This document shows, piece by piece, positions 49,868 through 59,387 of a stretch of 64,000 nucleotides of DNA. The notes beneath the pieces were generated by a model. That model saw only the letters and a list, made by a program, of their open reading frames with translations, did no database searches and was not told where the DNA came from. The stretch's first letter is position 1; every line of letters begins with the position of its first letter. Made by a program: the position numbers and the translations under genes. The DNA is taken from NCBI GenBank assembly GCA_903789635.1, contig CAIFEY010000008.1:1-64000 (forward strand). Direction: 5' to 3'. The DNA comes from an uncultured Eubacteriaceae bacterium. GTDB taxonomy: Bacteria > Bacillota > Clostridia > Peptostreptococcales > Anaerovoracaceae.

Positions 49868-50332
49868 CTATTTTTCTGCATTTTCGATCGTCTCGATGAT
49901 CACGCTCTTCGTAGCCTTCTCGTCGATCTCGATATTATGCTCATTAGCGTAAGCAATCAGCTCATCCTTCTTCATGGATGAGGATACTTTCTTCTCAGCC
50001 TTAGCAGCCGGCTCAGCAGATACACCGCCGAGATTCTTGATCTCAACCTTAGTGTAAGACTGTCTGTGTCCCTGCTTCTTCTTGTAGCCCTTCTTAGCCT
50101 TGTACTTGAAAACGATGACCTTCTTGGCTCTTCCGTTTTCTACAACCTCAGCCTCAACCTTGGCACCCTCGATGTAAGGTGTACCAACCTTCAGGCCGTT
50201 GTCGTCGCTCAGTACCAGGACCTTGTCGAACTCAACCTTTTCTCCGGCTTCGACGCCCAGCTTTTCAACGTCCAGGATGTCTCCCTCCTGAACTCTGTAC
50301 TGCTTTCCGCCAGTTTCGATTACTGCGTACAT
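49868..50332 (-). CDS. rplU: Ribosomal protein bL21 with C-terminal extension
   Basis: Residues 1-102 are a normal bL21 ([37 protein letters not shown]). Some 50 residues follow: an Ala/Lys linker, then [31 protein letters not shown], which looks like a small helical HeH/SAP-like module. Such domains often bind nucleic acid, but the role here is unknown. It is first in the operon, behind a strong promoter and a structured leader. Confidence 0.95.
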   Translation of the reverse strand: MYAVIETGGKQYRVQEGDILDVEKLGVEAGEKVEFDKVLVLSDDNGLKVGTPYIEGAKVEAEVVENGRAKKVIVFKYKAKKGYKKKQGHRQSYTKVEIKNLGGVSAEPAAKAEKKVSSSMKKDELIAYANEHNIEIDEKATKSVIIETIENAEK

Positions 50333-50416
50333 ATGTTACCTCCTCTTTCCAGTCTCGCCTTTTCAGGTAGCACGCCTTGAGGGCGCACTTTCAGAACCTT
50401 TGCCGTGCGGTCTAAC
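50333..50416 (-). ncRNA. Probable L21 leader
   Basis: The untranslated leader before rplU contains GTGCGCC-CTCAA-GGCGTGC, a seven-pair stem, and an AAGGTTCTGAAAG segment, in the place where many Bacillota carry the L21 leader element. Identity to that element is inferred from position and stem shape. Confidence 0.5.
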
Positions 50417-50422
50417 TCAATT

Positions 50423-50451
50423 AGGATAGCATGAGTCAGACACGTTGTCAA
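50423..50451 (-). promoter_or_regulatory. Promoter of the rplU operon
   Basis: TTGACA-N17-TATCCT on the minus strand, giving a leader of about 85 bases. Confidence 0.75.
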
Positions 50452-50476
50452 TGACAAATTCGACTTTTTGAGGAGA

Positions 50477-50497
50477 AAGGGGCCCTTGCAGGCCCCG
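50477..50497 (-). terminator. Terminator after recA
   Basis: GGGGCC(C)TTGCAGGCCCC hairpin, followed on the minus strand by TTTCTCC, 40 bases after recA and just before the rplU promoter. Confidence 0.6.
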
Positions 50498-50534
50498 AAC
50501 AGTTTCGATTTAAATTACGATAGGAAAGAATGAG

Positions 50535-51665
50535 CTACTCGACGATGACACCGTCCTCATCCGCGATGATCTCGTCGTCCGCTTCCATCGTGCCCCCTGC
50601 GTCGACCGAAGCTGCGACGTTCTCATCCGCATCCTGCTCCGCCTTCCTGCTCTCGTCCGCTTCCGGCGTGTGCAGTGTCGCCATGAGCTTCTGCTGGATC
50701 TCGTCCATGAGTTCCTCATGCTCCTCCAGGTAAACCTTGACGTTCTCACGGCCCTGGCCGATGCGCTCGCCGTTGTAGCTGTACCAGGAGCCAGCCTTCT
50801 TGACAATGTCCGCCTCAACTGCGCAGTCCAGGATGTCTCCGGACTTGGAGATTCCCTTTCCGTACATGATGTCGAACTCCGCCTTCTTGAACGGAGGAGC
50901 GACCTTGTTCTTGACGATCTTCACGCGCGTGCGGTTTCCGAGCATCTGGTCACCCTGCTTGATCGTCTCAATCCTTCTGACGTCGAAACGCATCGTCGCG
51001 TAGAACTTCAGCGCTCTTCCTCCGGTCGTCGTCTCCGGGCTTCCGAACATGACGCCGACTTTCTCACGCAGCTGGTTGATGAAGATCACACAGGTGTTCG
51101 ACTTGTTCACGGTTCCGGTCAGCTTACGCAGCGCCTGAGACATCAGACGTGCCTGCAGGCCGACGTGGGAATCTCCCATCTCGCCCTGGATCTCCGCCTT
51201 AGGAACCAGTGCCGCAACGGAGTCGACGACGATGACGTCGATCGCGCCGCTGCTCGCAAGCATGTCGCAGATCTCGAGTCCCTGCTCACCGGTGTCCGGC
51301 TGGGAAACCAGGAGCTCGTCGATCTGAACACCCAGGTTCTTCGCGTAGACCGGGTCCAGCGCGTGCTCCGCGTCGATGAAGGCGGCCTTACCGCCTGCCT
51401 TCTGCGCCTCTGCGACAATATGAAGGGCCAGGGTCGTCTTACCGGAAGACTCTGGTCCGTATATCTCAACAACTCTCCCGCGCGGCACTCCGCCGACGCC
51501 GGTCGCCAGGTCCAGGCTGATCGATCCGGTTGAGATCGTCTCGATCTGCATGCCGGTCGCCTCGCCCATCTTCATGATCGCGCCCTGTCCGAATTGTTTC
51601 TGAATCTTCTTCAGCGCCTCATCAAGCGCCTTCTCGCGGCCGTCTGCCGCTTCCTTCTTTGCCAT
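50535..51665 (-). CDS. recA: Recombinase RecA
   Basis: 376 residues: Walker [37 protein letters not shown], loop L2 [22 protein letters not shown], and an acidic C-terminal tail ([16 protein letters not shown]). The start ATG 51665 is behind GGAGG; the track ORF adds eight codons. An SOS box lies over the transcription start. recX and rny, often nearby in relatives, are not here. Confidence 0.97.
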   Translation of the reverse strand: MAKKEAADGREKALDEALKKIQKQFGQGAIMKMGEATGMQIETISTGSISLDLATGVGGVPRGRVVEIYGPESSGKTTLALHIVAEAQKAGGKAAFIDAEHALDPVYAKNLGVQIDELLVSQPDTGEQGLEICDMLASSGAIDVIVVDSVAALVPKAEIQGEMGDSHVGLQARLMSQALRKLTGTVNKSNTCVIFINQLREKVGVMFGSPETTTGGRALKFYATMRFDVRRIETIKQGDQMLGNRTRVKIVKNKVAPPFKKAEFDIMYGKGISKSGDILDCAVEADIVKKAGSWYSYNGERIGQGRENVKVYLEEHEELMDEIQQKLMATLHTPEADESRKAEQDADENVAASVDAGGTMEADDEIIADEDGVIVE

Positions 51666-51682
51666 GCTTAACCTCCATGTAG

Positions 51683-51696
51683 CGAACATTTGTTCT
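51683..51696. promoter_or_regulatory. LexA (SOS) box of recA
   Basis: CGAACATTTGTTCT matches the Gram-positive consensus CGAAC-N4-GTTCG with one mismatch. It lies 9-22 bases after the -10 box. Confidence 0.8.
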
Positions 51697-51704
51697 GTAC
51701 ATCT

Positions 51705-51732
51705 ATTCTACTATATATCTCGAATTAGTCAA
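51705..51732 (-). promoter_or_regulatory. Promoter of recA
   Basis: TTGACT-N16-TAGAAT on the minus strand, directly upstream of the SOS box. Confidence 0.7.
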
Positions 51733-51795
51733 GCCATTTGATGTGGAAATATATGGTACAGAAAACGGTATCATACCGCGGCAGGTTTGTCAATC

Positions 51796-53073
51796 TTACA
51801 GCAGCTCCCGGCGGTCACTTCCCGGAACCGGTCTTCCGTCCAGCATGCGGTTGATCGTGTCGAACATGCTGAGAACGGCGTGGCGCCTGTTCCAGCTCCT
51901 GCTCATGTTGCGCGTGAGCAGCTTCTTGACCACCGTGCTTCCTTTATATGTGCAGCCGATGTAGATCAGGCCGACCGGCTTCTCCTCCGTGCCGCCGCCA
52001 GGGCCGGCGATTCCGGTGACGGAGACACAGACGTCGCTTCCGGTCTTCTTCTGCAGGCCTTCCGCCATCTGCTGCGCAACGTTCGGGCTGACCGCAGTCT
52101 CGTCGGCAAGTGTCTTCTCGCTGACGCCGAGCTCCTCGATCTTTGCCCTCTCGGTATAGGTCACGATGCCGCGCTCGAACACCTCGGAAATGCCCGGGAT
52201 GTCGGTCAGGAACTCCGCAAACATGCCGCCGGTGCAGGATTCCGAACTGGAGATGGTGATGTGGTTCTCCAGGAGCTTCTCGCCGACGACCTCAGGAAGA
52301 GACCTTCCGTCGTCGCTGTAGACGCAGTCCCCGAGCCGCTCCTTCACCTGGTCGGCGACCTCGATGCACGCGGCCTTTGCCTCCTCCAAGGTATCCCTCT
52401 TGGAAGCGACGCGGACCGAGCACTCGCCCTCAGCGGCGTACGTTGCGATCGTCGGGTCCGTCTGCGCGTCGATCAGGTCGAGAATCTCCGTCTCCACGCG
52501 CGACTCGCCCTTTCCGAAGACCCGCAGCGTCTCGTAGGAGATTACGCAGTCCGTCTTAGGCTCAAGCCACGGGCGGACGCGGCGCTCGAACATGCGTTTC
52601 ATCTCGCGCGGAGGCCCAGGCAGGCAGACAATGGTCTTCCCGGCCTCGTTGGAGAGCGCAAACCCCGGCGCAGTCCCGGCATCGGTGTCGAACACCTCCG
52701 CCCTGGTCGGCATCAGCGTCTGCTTGAGGTTGTTCTTGGTGAACAGGTCGTACCGCTGGTCCTTCACCATCTGCATCATCGCCTGGCGCGAAGGCTCGTG
52801 GACCTCCAGCGTGTCGTTCATGTATTTGGTGACGGTCTCCTTGGTCATGTCGTCTTCGGTAGGCCCAAGGCCTCCCGTCGTGATGACGAGGTCGCAGTCC
52901 TTCAGCGCGAGGTCCAGCACCTCCGTCAGGCGGCCGTCGTTGTCCCCGACCGTGTAGCGGTACATGACGTCGATCCCGAGCGCGTTCAGCTGCTGCGACA
53001 GGTAGACGGCATTGGTGTCGGTGACCTGCCCCATCAGAAGCTCCGTGCCGACGCTGATTAATGCACTTTTCAT
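51796..53073 (-). CDS. cinA: CinA family protein (NMN deamidase / competence-damage protein)
   Basis: 425 residues with the N-terminal MoCF-like domain (SVGTELLMGQVTDTNA, TTGGLGPTEDDMTKE, LPGPPREMKRMF) and the C-terminal CinA domain (SSESCTGGMFAEFLTD, SVTGIAGPGGGTEEKPVG) that deamidates NMN in pyridine-nucleotide recycling. It is in its standard place between pgsA and recA; recA has its own promoter. The start ATG 53073 is chosen from conservation (MKSALISVGTELL) and an SD (GAAGGG). Confidence 0.94.
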   Translation of the reverse strand: MKSALISVGTELLMGQVTDTNAVYLSQQLNALGIDVMYRYTVGDNDGRLTEVLDLALKDCDLVITTGGLGPTEDDMTKETVTKYMNDTLEVHEPSRQAMMQMVKDQRYDLFTKNNLKQTLMPTRAEVFDTDAGTAPGFALSNEAGKTIVCLPGPPREMKRMFERRVRPWLEPKTDCVISYETLRVFGKGESRVETEILDLIDAQTDPTIATYAAEGECSVRVASKRDTLEEAKAACIEVADQVKERLGDCVYSDDGRSLPEVVGEKLLENHITISSSESCTGGMFAEFLTDIPGISEVFERGIVTYTERAKIEELGVSEKTLADETAVSPNVAQQMAEGLQKKTGSDVCVSVTGIAGPGGGTEEKPVGLIYIGCTYKGSTVVKKLLTRNMSRSWNRRHAVLSMFDTINRMLDGRPVPGSDRRELL

Positions 53074-53202
53074 TGATAATCCCTTCTTCCTTCTTTCCCG
53101 CGTGATTTTATCTCCGAAAAATGCCGGGAGGCAAAAAGACGCGGCGGCCGGCAGTTCGGCCATTCCCCTTGAACGATTTAAATTTTGTCGATAAACCGAC
53201 AG

Positions 53203-53751
53203 TTAATTGGATTCCTTGAAAACGCCGATATTCTTTACGACGTACTCGATTCCGGAGTAGACGGTCATGACGAGCGACGCATACAGCAGCGTGTAGGCGA
53301 TCATGTAGACCGGGCTGTACAGTGTCGAGCTTCCCTTCACTGCCTGCATCAGGATCAGGAAGATGATCGCGAACATCTGCAGAACCGTCTTGATTTTGCC
53401 GCTCATGGCAGCCGCGATGACGTGGCCCTCGGAAGCGGCAACCGTGCGCATTCCCGCGATCGTGAACTCCCTCGTGAGGATGACGATCAGCATCCAGGAC
53501 GCCATCGTCCGGTCCCCGATCATCAGGCAGAACGCGGAGTAGCAGAGGATCTTGTCGGCGAGCGGGTCCATGATCTTTCCAAAGTTGGTGACCAGGTTGC
53601 GTGCACGCGCGACCTTGCCGTCGAGCATGTCCGTCAGGGATGCCAGGCAGAAGAGAATCAGCGCCGCGGCGAAGAATCCTTTCAGGTACAGCACGATGAA
53701 GAACGGAACCGCGATGACACGCGCAACCGTTAACTTATTCGGTAAATTCAT
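53203..53751 (-). CDS. pgsA: Phosphatidylglycerophosphate synthase PgsA
   Basis: Makes phosphatidylglycerol phosphate from CDP-diacylglycerol. 182 residues with five or six membrane segments and the CDP-alcohol phosphotransferase motif DMLDGKVARARNLVTNFGKI followed by MDPLADK. The start ATG 53751 is behind AAAGGAG. It lies between rimO and cinA in the conserved order. Confidence 0.93.
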   Translation of the reverse strand: MNLPNKLTVARVIAVPFFIVLYLKGFFAAALILFCLASLTDMLDGKVARARNLVTNFGKIMDPLADKILCYSAFCLMIGDRTMASWMLIVILTREFTIAGMRTVAASEGHVIAAAMSGKIKTVLQMFAIIFLILMQAVKGSSTLYSPVYMIAYTLLYASLVMTVYSGIEYVVKNIGVFKESN

Positions 53752-53794
53752 GTGATATTCTCCTTTCAAGAACATTTATCCGAAAGGGATGCGG

Positions 53795-55123
53795 CTATGC
53801 GAAAACCGCCGTTCCCTCGAGGTCGTAGTCAAACGCGTCGTCGATCCGGACCGAGACGATATCGCCCGGCTGAAGAGGCTTCTCCGACGTGAAAATCACG
53901 GAGTTGTCGATGTCCGGGGCGTCGTAGGCGGTCCTTCCGACGTATGCACCATCCTCATCCTGCTCGTCGACCATGACGGAGAGCGTCTTCCCGACCAGCG
54001 CCTGGTTGGCCTCGTTCGAGATCTGCATCTGCTCCATCATCAGCGCGTCCAGGCGCTCCTGCTTGACCTCGTCCGGGATCTGATCCTCGCGCTGCGCGGC
54101 CGGCGTGCCCTCCTCCTGGGAGTACGTGAACGCGCCCAGGCGGCTGAAGCGGATCTCCTTCACGAAGTCCATCAGGTCGGAGAACTCCTCCTCCGTCTCG
54201 CCCGGGAATCCGACGATCATCGTCGTGCGGATGCAGATGTCCGGCATCGCCTCCCTGAGCTTGTGAATCGTTTCACGGATGGACGCCTGCGTCGAGCGGC
54301 GGTTCATCTCCTTCAGGACCTTGTCGTTGCTGTGCTGCAGCGGGATGTCGATGTAGTGGCAGATCTTAGGCGTCTCCGCCATCGTCTGGATCAGCTCGTC
54401 CGTGATGTTCTCCTCGTAGCAGTAGAGGACGCGGATCCACTGAATGCCGTCGATCTCCGCGAGTTTTCTCAGCAGCTCGGCCAGCATCGGCTTTCCGGTC
54501 AGGTCCTTGCCGTAGTAGCTCGTGTCCTGCGCGATCACGTTCAGTTCGCGGCATCCGGCGTCGGCCAGGCGCCTTGCCTCCTCGACGATGCTCTCCATCG
54601 AGCGGCTCCTGTACGGGCCCCTGATCTTAGGGATGATGCAGTACGTGCAGCGGTTGTCGCAGCCCTCCGCGATGCGGATCGACGTGCTGTAGACCTGCTG
54701 CGGGATCTTTCTCATGCGGTTCTCCTGCTCGAGCGCGCCCTGCTGCATCTCGTCGACTTTGCGGAAGCGGTTTCCGTTCTTCTGCAGGTTATCCAGCAGG
54801 TCCGGAAACTGCTCGTAGTCGTTGACCCCGACGAGGCCGTCCGCCTCCGGAATCTCCTTAAACAGCTCGTCCGCGTAGCGCTGCACCAGGCAGCCGGAGA
54901 CAATCAGCTTCTTCCCCTGCTCCCTGTACTGCGCCATATCGAAGATTTCCCCGATCGACTCCTTCTTGGCGTCGTCGATGAACCCGCAGGTGTTGACCAC
55001 GATCGCGTCCGCCTCCTCCGGCGACTGCACGATCTGATGCCCGCGCTCCTCCAGGATTCCCATCGCCATGTCCGAGTCGTTGAAATTCTTCAGACATCCT
55101 AAGGTGTCAAAATATACCTTCAT
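53795..55123 (-). CDS. rimO: Ribosomal protein S12 methylthiotransferase RimO
   Basis: Radical SAM enzyme that methylthiolates an Asp of S12. 442 residues: UPF0004 domain with cysteines in TLGCLKN, NTCGF and SGCLVQRY, the radical SAM motif CDNRCTYCIIPKIRGPYRSR, and a C-terminal TRAM domain. The YCIIPKIRGPYRSR form separates RimO from MiaB. It follows ftsK with a 280-base gap holding hairpins. Confidence 0.94.
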   Translation of the reverse strand: MKVYFDTLGCLKNFNDSDMAMGILEERGHQIVQSPEEADAIVVNTCGFIDDAKKESIGEIFDMAQYREQGKKLIVSGCLVQRYADELFKEIPEADGLVGVNDYEQFPDLLDNLQKNGNRFRKVDEMQQGALEQENRMRKIPQQVYSTSIRIAEGCDNRCTYCIIPKIRGPYRSRSMESIVEEARRLADAGCRELNVIAQDTSYYGKDLTGKPMLAELLRKLAEIDGIQWIRVLYCYEENITDELIQTMAETPKICHYIDIPLQHSNDKVLKEMNRRSTQASIRETIHKLREAMPDICIRTTMIVGFPGETEEEFSDLMDFVKEIRFSRLGAFTYSQEEGTPAAQREDQIPDEVKQERLDALMMEQMQISNEANQALVGKTLSVMVDEQDEDGAYVGRTAYDAPDIDNSVIFTSEKPLQPGDIVSVRIDDAFDYDLEGTAVFA

Positions 55124-55214
55124 ATTATTCTTCTGTTCTTTCCTCTCCTGTTTTCATTGGTTCCGCGCTTAGCGCGCTCAACTGCCTTATTATACCAGAT
55201 CTCTTCGACAAAAT

Positions 55215-55264
55215 AAAATGTGCAGGAAATTCCCCGTTTTTGATGGTTTCCCTGCAAGCATTTT
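55215..55264. terminator. Hairpin between ftsK and rimO
   Basis: AAAATG and GCAGG pair with CCTGC and CATTTT; on the minus strand the arm is followed by ATTTTGTC. It may serve as a terminator after ftsK. Confidence 0.5.
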
Positions 55265-55324
55265 AATCTGCCCGTTCTGGCGGGCAAACGCATAGATATT
55301 ACCTATTCACCGAAACCTTCTATA

Positions 55325-55379
55325 TCTAAACGTTTCTAAACGTCTCTAAACGGTTCCGGACGTCTGAACGCCCCGGAAC
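55325..55379 (-). terminator. Terminator-like hairpin and 10-bp repeats after ftsK
   Basis: On the minus strand GTTCCGG-N13-CCGGAAC is followed by three tandem copies of a 10-base unit, CGTTTAGA(G/A/T)A. The hairpin lies 25 bases after the ftsK stop. Confidence 0.45.
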
Positions 55380-55403
55380 GCCGCTGGGACTCTAACTGCC
55401 GTC

Positions 55404-58400
55404 CTATTCACCAGAACCGTTCATCTCGTCGAGTTCCTCCTGGGTCAGCAGGACCTGCCTCGGGTGGCTTCCGTCCTGCGGGCTGACGATCCCGCGCTCC
55501 TCCATCTCGTCCATGATTCTCGCGGCGCGGTTGTATCCGATCCGGAAGTGGCGCTGCAGCATGGATGTGGACGCGCGCTCCGCCTGCACGACGCAGGAGA
55601 TCGCCTCCGGCAGCAGTTCGTCCGCAGAGTCGCTTCCGCCCGGCATCGCCTTCTGCTCGATGTCCTGAATGACCTCCTCGTTATAGGTGGCCTCCTCCTG
55701 CGGCGTCTGCGCCTTCACGAAGTCGATGACGCGGTTGATCTCCTCGTCGGAGATGAACGTGCCCTGCACGCGCAGCGGCTTGCTGGAACCCTGCGGATTG
55801 AAGAGCATGTCGCCCTTTCCGACCAGCTTCTCCGCGCCGTTCATGTCCAGGATTGTTCTGGAGTCGAACTGCGAGGACACGGCAAAGGCGATCCTCGACG
55901 GGATATTCGCCTTGATCAGGCCGGTGATGATGTCTACGGAAGGACGCTGCGTCGCGACGATCAGGTGCATGCCCGCCGCCCTCGCGAGCTGGGCAAGGCG
56001 GCAGATCGACTCCTCGACCTGGTTCGGGGCGGCCATCATCAGGTCGGCCAGCTCGTCGATGATGATGACGACCTGCGGCATCTTCTGATCTTCTCGATCC
56101 GTGTTCTTCATCTTATCGTTGTACGTCGACAGATCGCGGACGTTCTCATCCGCAAACTTCTTATATCTGTCCGTCATCTCGGAGACCGCCCAGTTCAGCG
56201 CCGCCGCTGCCTTGCCCGGGTCGGTGACGACCGGGATCAGCAGGTGCGGGATGCCGTTGTAATTTCCGAGCTCGACGACCTTAGGGTCGATCAGCACGAG
56301 CCTGACCTCGTCCGGGCTCGCCTTATACAGGATGCTCGTGATGATGCTGTTGATGCAGACCGACTTACCGGATCCGGTCGCGCCGGCGATCAACAGATGC
56401 GGCATCCCCTTCAGGTCCGCGACGATCGCGTTTCCGGCGATGTCCTTGCCCACGGCAAAGGAGATCTTGGACTTCGCCTGCTTGAACTCCCTGGACCCGA
56501 TGATCTCACGAATCCTGACCATCTGGATGCGCTCGTTCTCGACCTCGATTCCGACTGCGGCCTTGCCCGGGATCGGCGCCTCGATTCGGATGCTCTTGGC
56601 CTTCAGGTTCAGCGCGATGTCGTCGGAAAGGCCGACGATCTTGCTGACCTTGACGCCAGGACCCGGCTGGATCTCGTAGCGCGTGACCGCAGGTCCCTGC
56701 GTCACCTGCACGACGTGGGCGTCGACGTGGAAGCTCTCCAGCGTCTCCTCCAGCACCCTCGCCTTCTGGCGAAGCTGCTGGTTGAGCCCGGTCGTATCCG
56801 GAAGCTCCGGCGGGTTCAGCAGATCAAGTGATGGTTTACGATATATGAATTTAGTCTTCTTCTGGATGCTCTTCGCCGCCGCACCGGCCATGGCCGCGCC
56901 CGACAGCTCGCCGTCCGCGTCCGACTTCTTATGCATCGTCGATCTCGTCGGGCGGGAGGACGGGCTCCGCCCGTCACTCCCTGCGGCGGCACCGCCGGCA
57001 GCCGCACCGACGGAAGAGGCGGCTGCCCCATGCGCTCGGATTCCCCTCTCCTCTTCCGTCCTGGCCTGTTCCTCGCGCATCAGCTGTTCTGCATTCTTCA
57101 GCACACGGGTCATCGTATTACGATCGGTTTCCTCTAACGGATTATTGGAAACCCACTCGCCGTCCGCGTTTTGATGTACACAGGTGATGTGCTCCATGGA
57201 AACTGGAACTTCAGACTCCTCATCAGCCGCGCCTCCAGCCGTATCGACACCTGCCGCACCGCCGGAGAAGCCTGCGCCTGCTCCCGCATCTCCACTGGTT
57301 CCACTGTTACTGTGTGCAGAATACGTTCCATCTTCCCACGGGAGATCGATCGTCCGCGTGTCCGCAGAAGTCCCCGCGTACGCGGAGGCTCTGCTGCCAG
57401 CGGCGGCAGAACGCCCTGCTAAATCTCCCGATGCGCCGGAATCGCCCGCAGCGCCGGCAGCCGAACTGAAATTCATCGCGCCGCCGAGGTTCTGCGTGTC
57501 GGAGAGCCCGTAGCCCGCGCCTGCCGGCTGGGACGGCTCGAGGCCGTAGCCTTTGCCGCCTGAAGCCGAAGAACCGGAGCCGGAATCGGCTCCGCCGTCA
57601 AGCCCATAGCCGCGCGGCGCGGCAGTGACCGGGTCGAGCCCGTAGGATCCGCTGCGCTCACGCTCGATGATGCGGTCGCGCTCCGCGATCTCCTCCGGTT
57701 CCTTGATGTCGTAAGCACCGAAGGAAATCGTCGGCTCTCCCGGATTGTTCCCACTGCTCCCATTGCTTCCGCTGTTTACGCTGCCGCCGAACAGGTCCGC
57801 GCCGGATGTGCCGGCGCCGGCATAGTGAACTCCGTCAGCGCCGCCGGCCAGGCCGTTTTCTTCCTGCGCGATCTGGTGAGCTGAAAGCTCCTGCGTCCTT
57901 CCGCCGAGCGGGTTTTGGTGCATGACCGCGACGACGTTGGACGGCTTCTTCACGTGGTGCGCCTTCTCCAGCCTGGCCTCGGCGTCTTGTGAATGCAGGA
58001 TGCTGTGCAGCAGCCCGTGTTTCTTTGCAGGGGCGGCAGCGGCAGGCGCTGCGGCGTCCGGGGAGGCGTACAGGAGGCTGTCCGGCATCGCCTGCTGCTG
58101 CGGGGATTTTGGCGCATCGGACGTATCCGGGAACTCCTCCAGGTCCTGCGGTCCTCGGATCGTCAGGGAGGCCTCGCGTTTCTGTCGCTCCAGCTCTTCC
58201 TGGTACGAGCGGTCCGCGATGCTCTCGTTCATCAGCTGCTCCAGGCGGCGGTCCTCCTCCCTGCGCTGGCGCCTCCTCGTGATCATCGCCGAGATCGGCG
58301 TGTTCAGCAGGAGCAGCAGGCAGATCAGGAGCAGCGCCGTGCACAGGATGTACAGGCCCGCGATGCCGAGGAACTTCACGAGCAGCGAGCCGACCGTCAT

Positions 58401-59003
58401 GCCGAACGCGCCGCCGGATTGTAATTTTACACCTTCATTATAGAATTGTACGATGTCGACCGCCATTTTCGAGGTGGAGACCCCGATCAGGAACCTCCCG
58501 GCATTCATCACGCAGAGGATCAGCAGGACCCCGACCGACATCCAGAGCGTCCGCTGCGTGAAGTGCAGCGCCTTGCCCGTGATGAACAGCAGGCCGAGGA
58601 TGATCAGGTACCACGGCAGGACGAGGCCGATCAGGCCGAACACGCCCTTCAGCACGATGCCGAGCTGGTTTCCGAACTCGCCCGTCGCCTGGAACTGGAT
58701 GCTCGCGAAGATGAACACGCCGAGCGCGATGTACACGAGCCCGCTGATCACGTCGCGGATCCGCTTGGACGTGTGCGCCTTCCGCATCTCCTCCCTGACC
58801 TGCGCCCGCTTCTCTTCCTCGTCCAGCGGCTCCGCCTTCGCGCGGGAAGACGATTTCGCCGTCGATTTCGCGGTCTTGGACGAGGATTTCGCACTTTTCG
58901 AGGCCGATCTCGATGATTTGGACGATCTCGATGAACCCGAAGACGATTTCGCCGCCCGGCCCTTCTTCGTTGTTTTATTTTCTGTATTTCTTTTGCCAGT
59001 CAA
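55404..59003 (-). CDS. ftsK: DNA translocase FtsK/SpoIIIE
   Basis: Pumps DNA through the closing septum. About 1,199 residues: a Lys/Ser-rich N-terminal stretch ([15 protein letters not shown]), four or five membrane helices (about 85-240), a very long Gly/Ala/Ser linker (about 280-690), the motor with Walker [11 protein letters not shown] and Walker [13 protein letters not shown], and a gamma winged helix at the end that reads KOPS-like sites. The start is probably the TTG at 59003 with GGGAG seven bases before; the track start nine codons earlier has no SD. An extended -10 (TGCTATAAT) lies upstream. Confidence 0.94.
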   Translation of the reverse strand: MTGKRNTENKTTKKGRAAKSSSGSSRSSKSSRSASKSAKSSSKTAKSTAKSSSRAKAEPLDEEEKRAQVREEMRKAHTSKRIRDVISGLVYIALGVFIFASIQFQATGEFGNQLGIVLKGVFGLIGLVLPWYLIILGLLFITGKALHFTQRTLWMSVGVLLILCVMNAGRFLIGVSTSKMAVDIVQFYNEGVKLQSGGAFGMTVGSLLVKFLGIAGLYILCTALLLICLLLLLNTPISAMITRRRQRREEDRRLEQLMNESIADRSYQEELERQKREASLTIRGPQDLEEFPDTSDAPKSPQQQAMPDSLLYASPDAAAPAAAAPAKKHGLLHSILHSQDAEARLEKAHHVKKPSNVVAVMHQNPLGGRTQELSAHQIAQEENGLAGGADGVHYAGAGTSGADLFGGSVNSGSNGSSGNNPGEPTISFGAYDIKEPEEIAERDRIIERERSGSYGLDPVTAAPRGYGLDGGADSGSGSSASGGKGYGLEPSQPAGAGYGLSDTQNLGGAMNFSSAAGAAGDSGASGDLAGRSAAAGSRASAYAGTSADTRTIDLPWEDGTYSAHSNSGTSGDAGAGAGFSGGAAGVDTAGGAADEESEVPVSMEHITCVHQNADGEWVSNNPLEETDRNTMTRVLKNAEQLMREEQARTEEERGIRAHGAAASSVGAAAGGAAAGSDGRSPSSRPTRSTMHKKSDADGELSGAAMAGAAAKSIQKKTKFIYRKPSLDLLNPPELPDTTGLNQQLRQKARVLEETLESFHVDAHVVQVTQGPAVTRYEIQPGPGVKVSKIVGLSDDIALNLKAKSIRIEAPIPGKAAVGIEVENERIQMVRIREIIGSREFKQAKSKISFAVGKDIAGNAIVADLKGMPHLLIAGATGSGKSVCINSIITSILYKASPDEVRLVLIDPKVVELGNYNGIPHLLIPVVTDPGKAAAALNWAVSEMTDRYKKFADENVRDLSTYNDKMKNTDREDQKMPQVVIIIDELADLMMAAPNQVEESICRLAQLARAAGMHLIVATQRPSVDIITGLIKANIPSRIAFAVSSQFDSRTILDMNGAEKLVGKGDMLFNPQGSSKPLRVQGTFISDEEINRVIDFVKAQTPQEEATYNEEVIQDIEQKAMPGGSDSADELLPEAISCVVQAERASTSMLQRHFRIGYNRAARIMDEMEERGIVSPQDGSHPRQVLLTQEELDEMNGSGE

Positions 59004-59180
59004 AATGAAACTCCCATCATGATCCTGCAAGGTAATTTTTGTTCGCTGCCGGCCGATGCGTTCGGCCTGTCCGCGCCGCGTTCTTTCCCGGAAACGGCCC
59101 GTGAGACCAGCCGTAATCCTCTTGAGAAAAGCCGTGCAAACGGGGATCTGTCCCCGTTCCGGGCGGCGTCTTATTGCTCT

Positions 59181-59189
59181 ATTATAGCA
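59181..59189 (-). promoter_or_regulatory. Extended -10 promoter element of ftsK
   Basis: TGCTATAAT on the minus strand about 180 bases before ftsK; the -35 region is poor. The leader contains a perfect AACGGGGA/TCCCCGTT hairpin near 59131-59152. Confidence 0.45.
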
Positions 59190-59218
59190 GACTCTTCCCG
59201 GCGGGTACAGGGGAACGC

Positions 59219-59253
59219 AGAAAAAAGAGAACAGACGTTTCCGTCCATTCTCT
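59219..59253 (-). terminator. Terminator of asd
   Basis: On the minus strand AGAGAA-TG-GACG-GAAA-CGTC-TG-TTCTCT is followed by TTTTTCTG, 135 bases after the asd stop and after element E4. Confidence 0.85.
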
Positions 59254-59278
59254 TTATTTCCGCTTTACGTTAATTTTC

Positions 59279-59366
59279 GGGCAAAGCCCTCCGTCCGGAC
59301 TGCCGAGAGGCGAACTCCCGCCATCCGGCAGAACCTTTCTCCTGAGTGAAGGCGCATGCTTTGTCC
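59279..59366. repeat. Intergenic inverted-repeat element E4
   Basis: GGGCAAAGCC and GCTTTGTCC close an 88-base segment. Inner hairpins are CTGCCG...CGGCAG (with GGCG/CGCC inside) and CCTT...AAGG. Read on the minus strand it lines up with E3: GGACAAAGC, a CCTTC..AAGG hairpin, CTGCCGG...CGGCAG, then GGGCTTTGCC. It lies in the 3' untranslated region of asd. Confidence 0.6.
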
Positions 59367-59387
59367 GACGAAAAGTGAAGCGATCCC

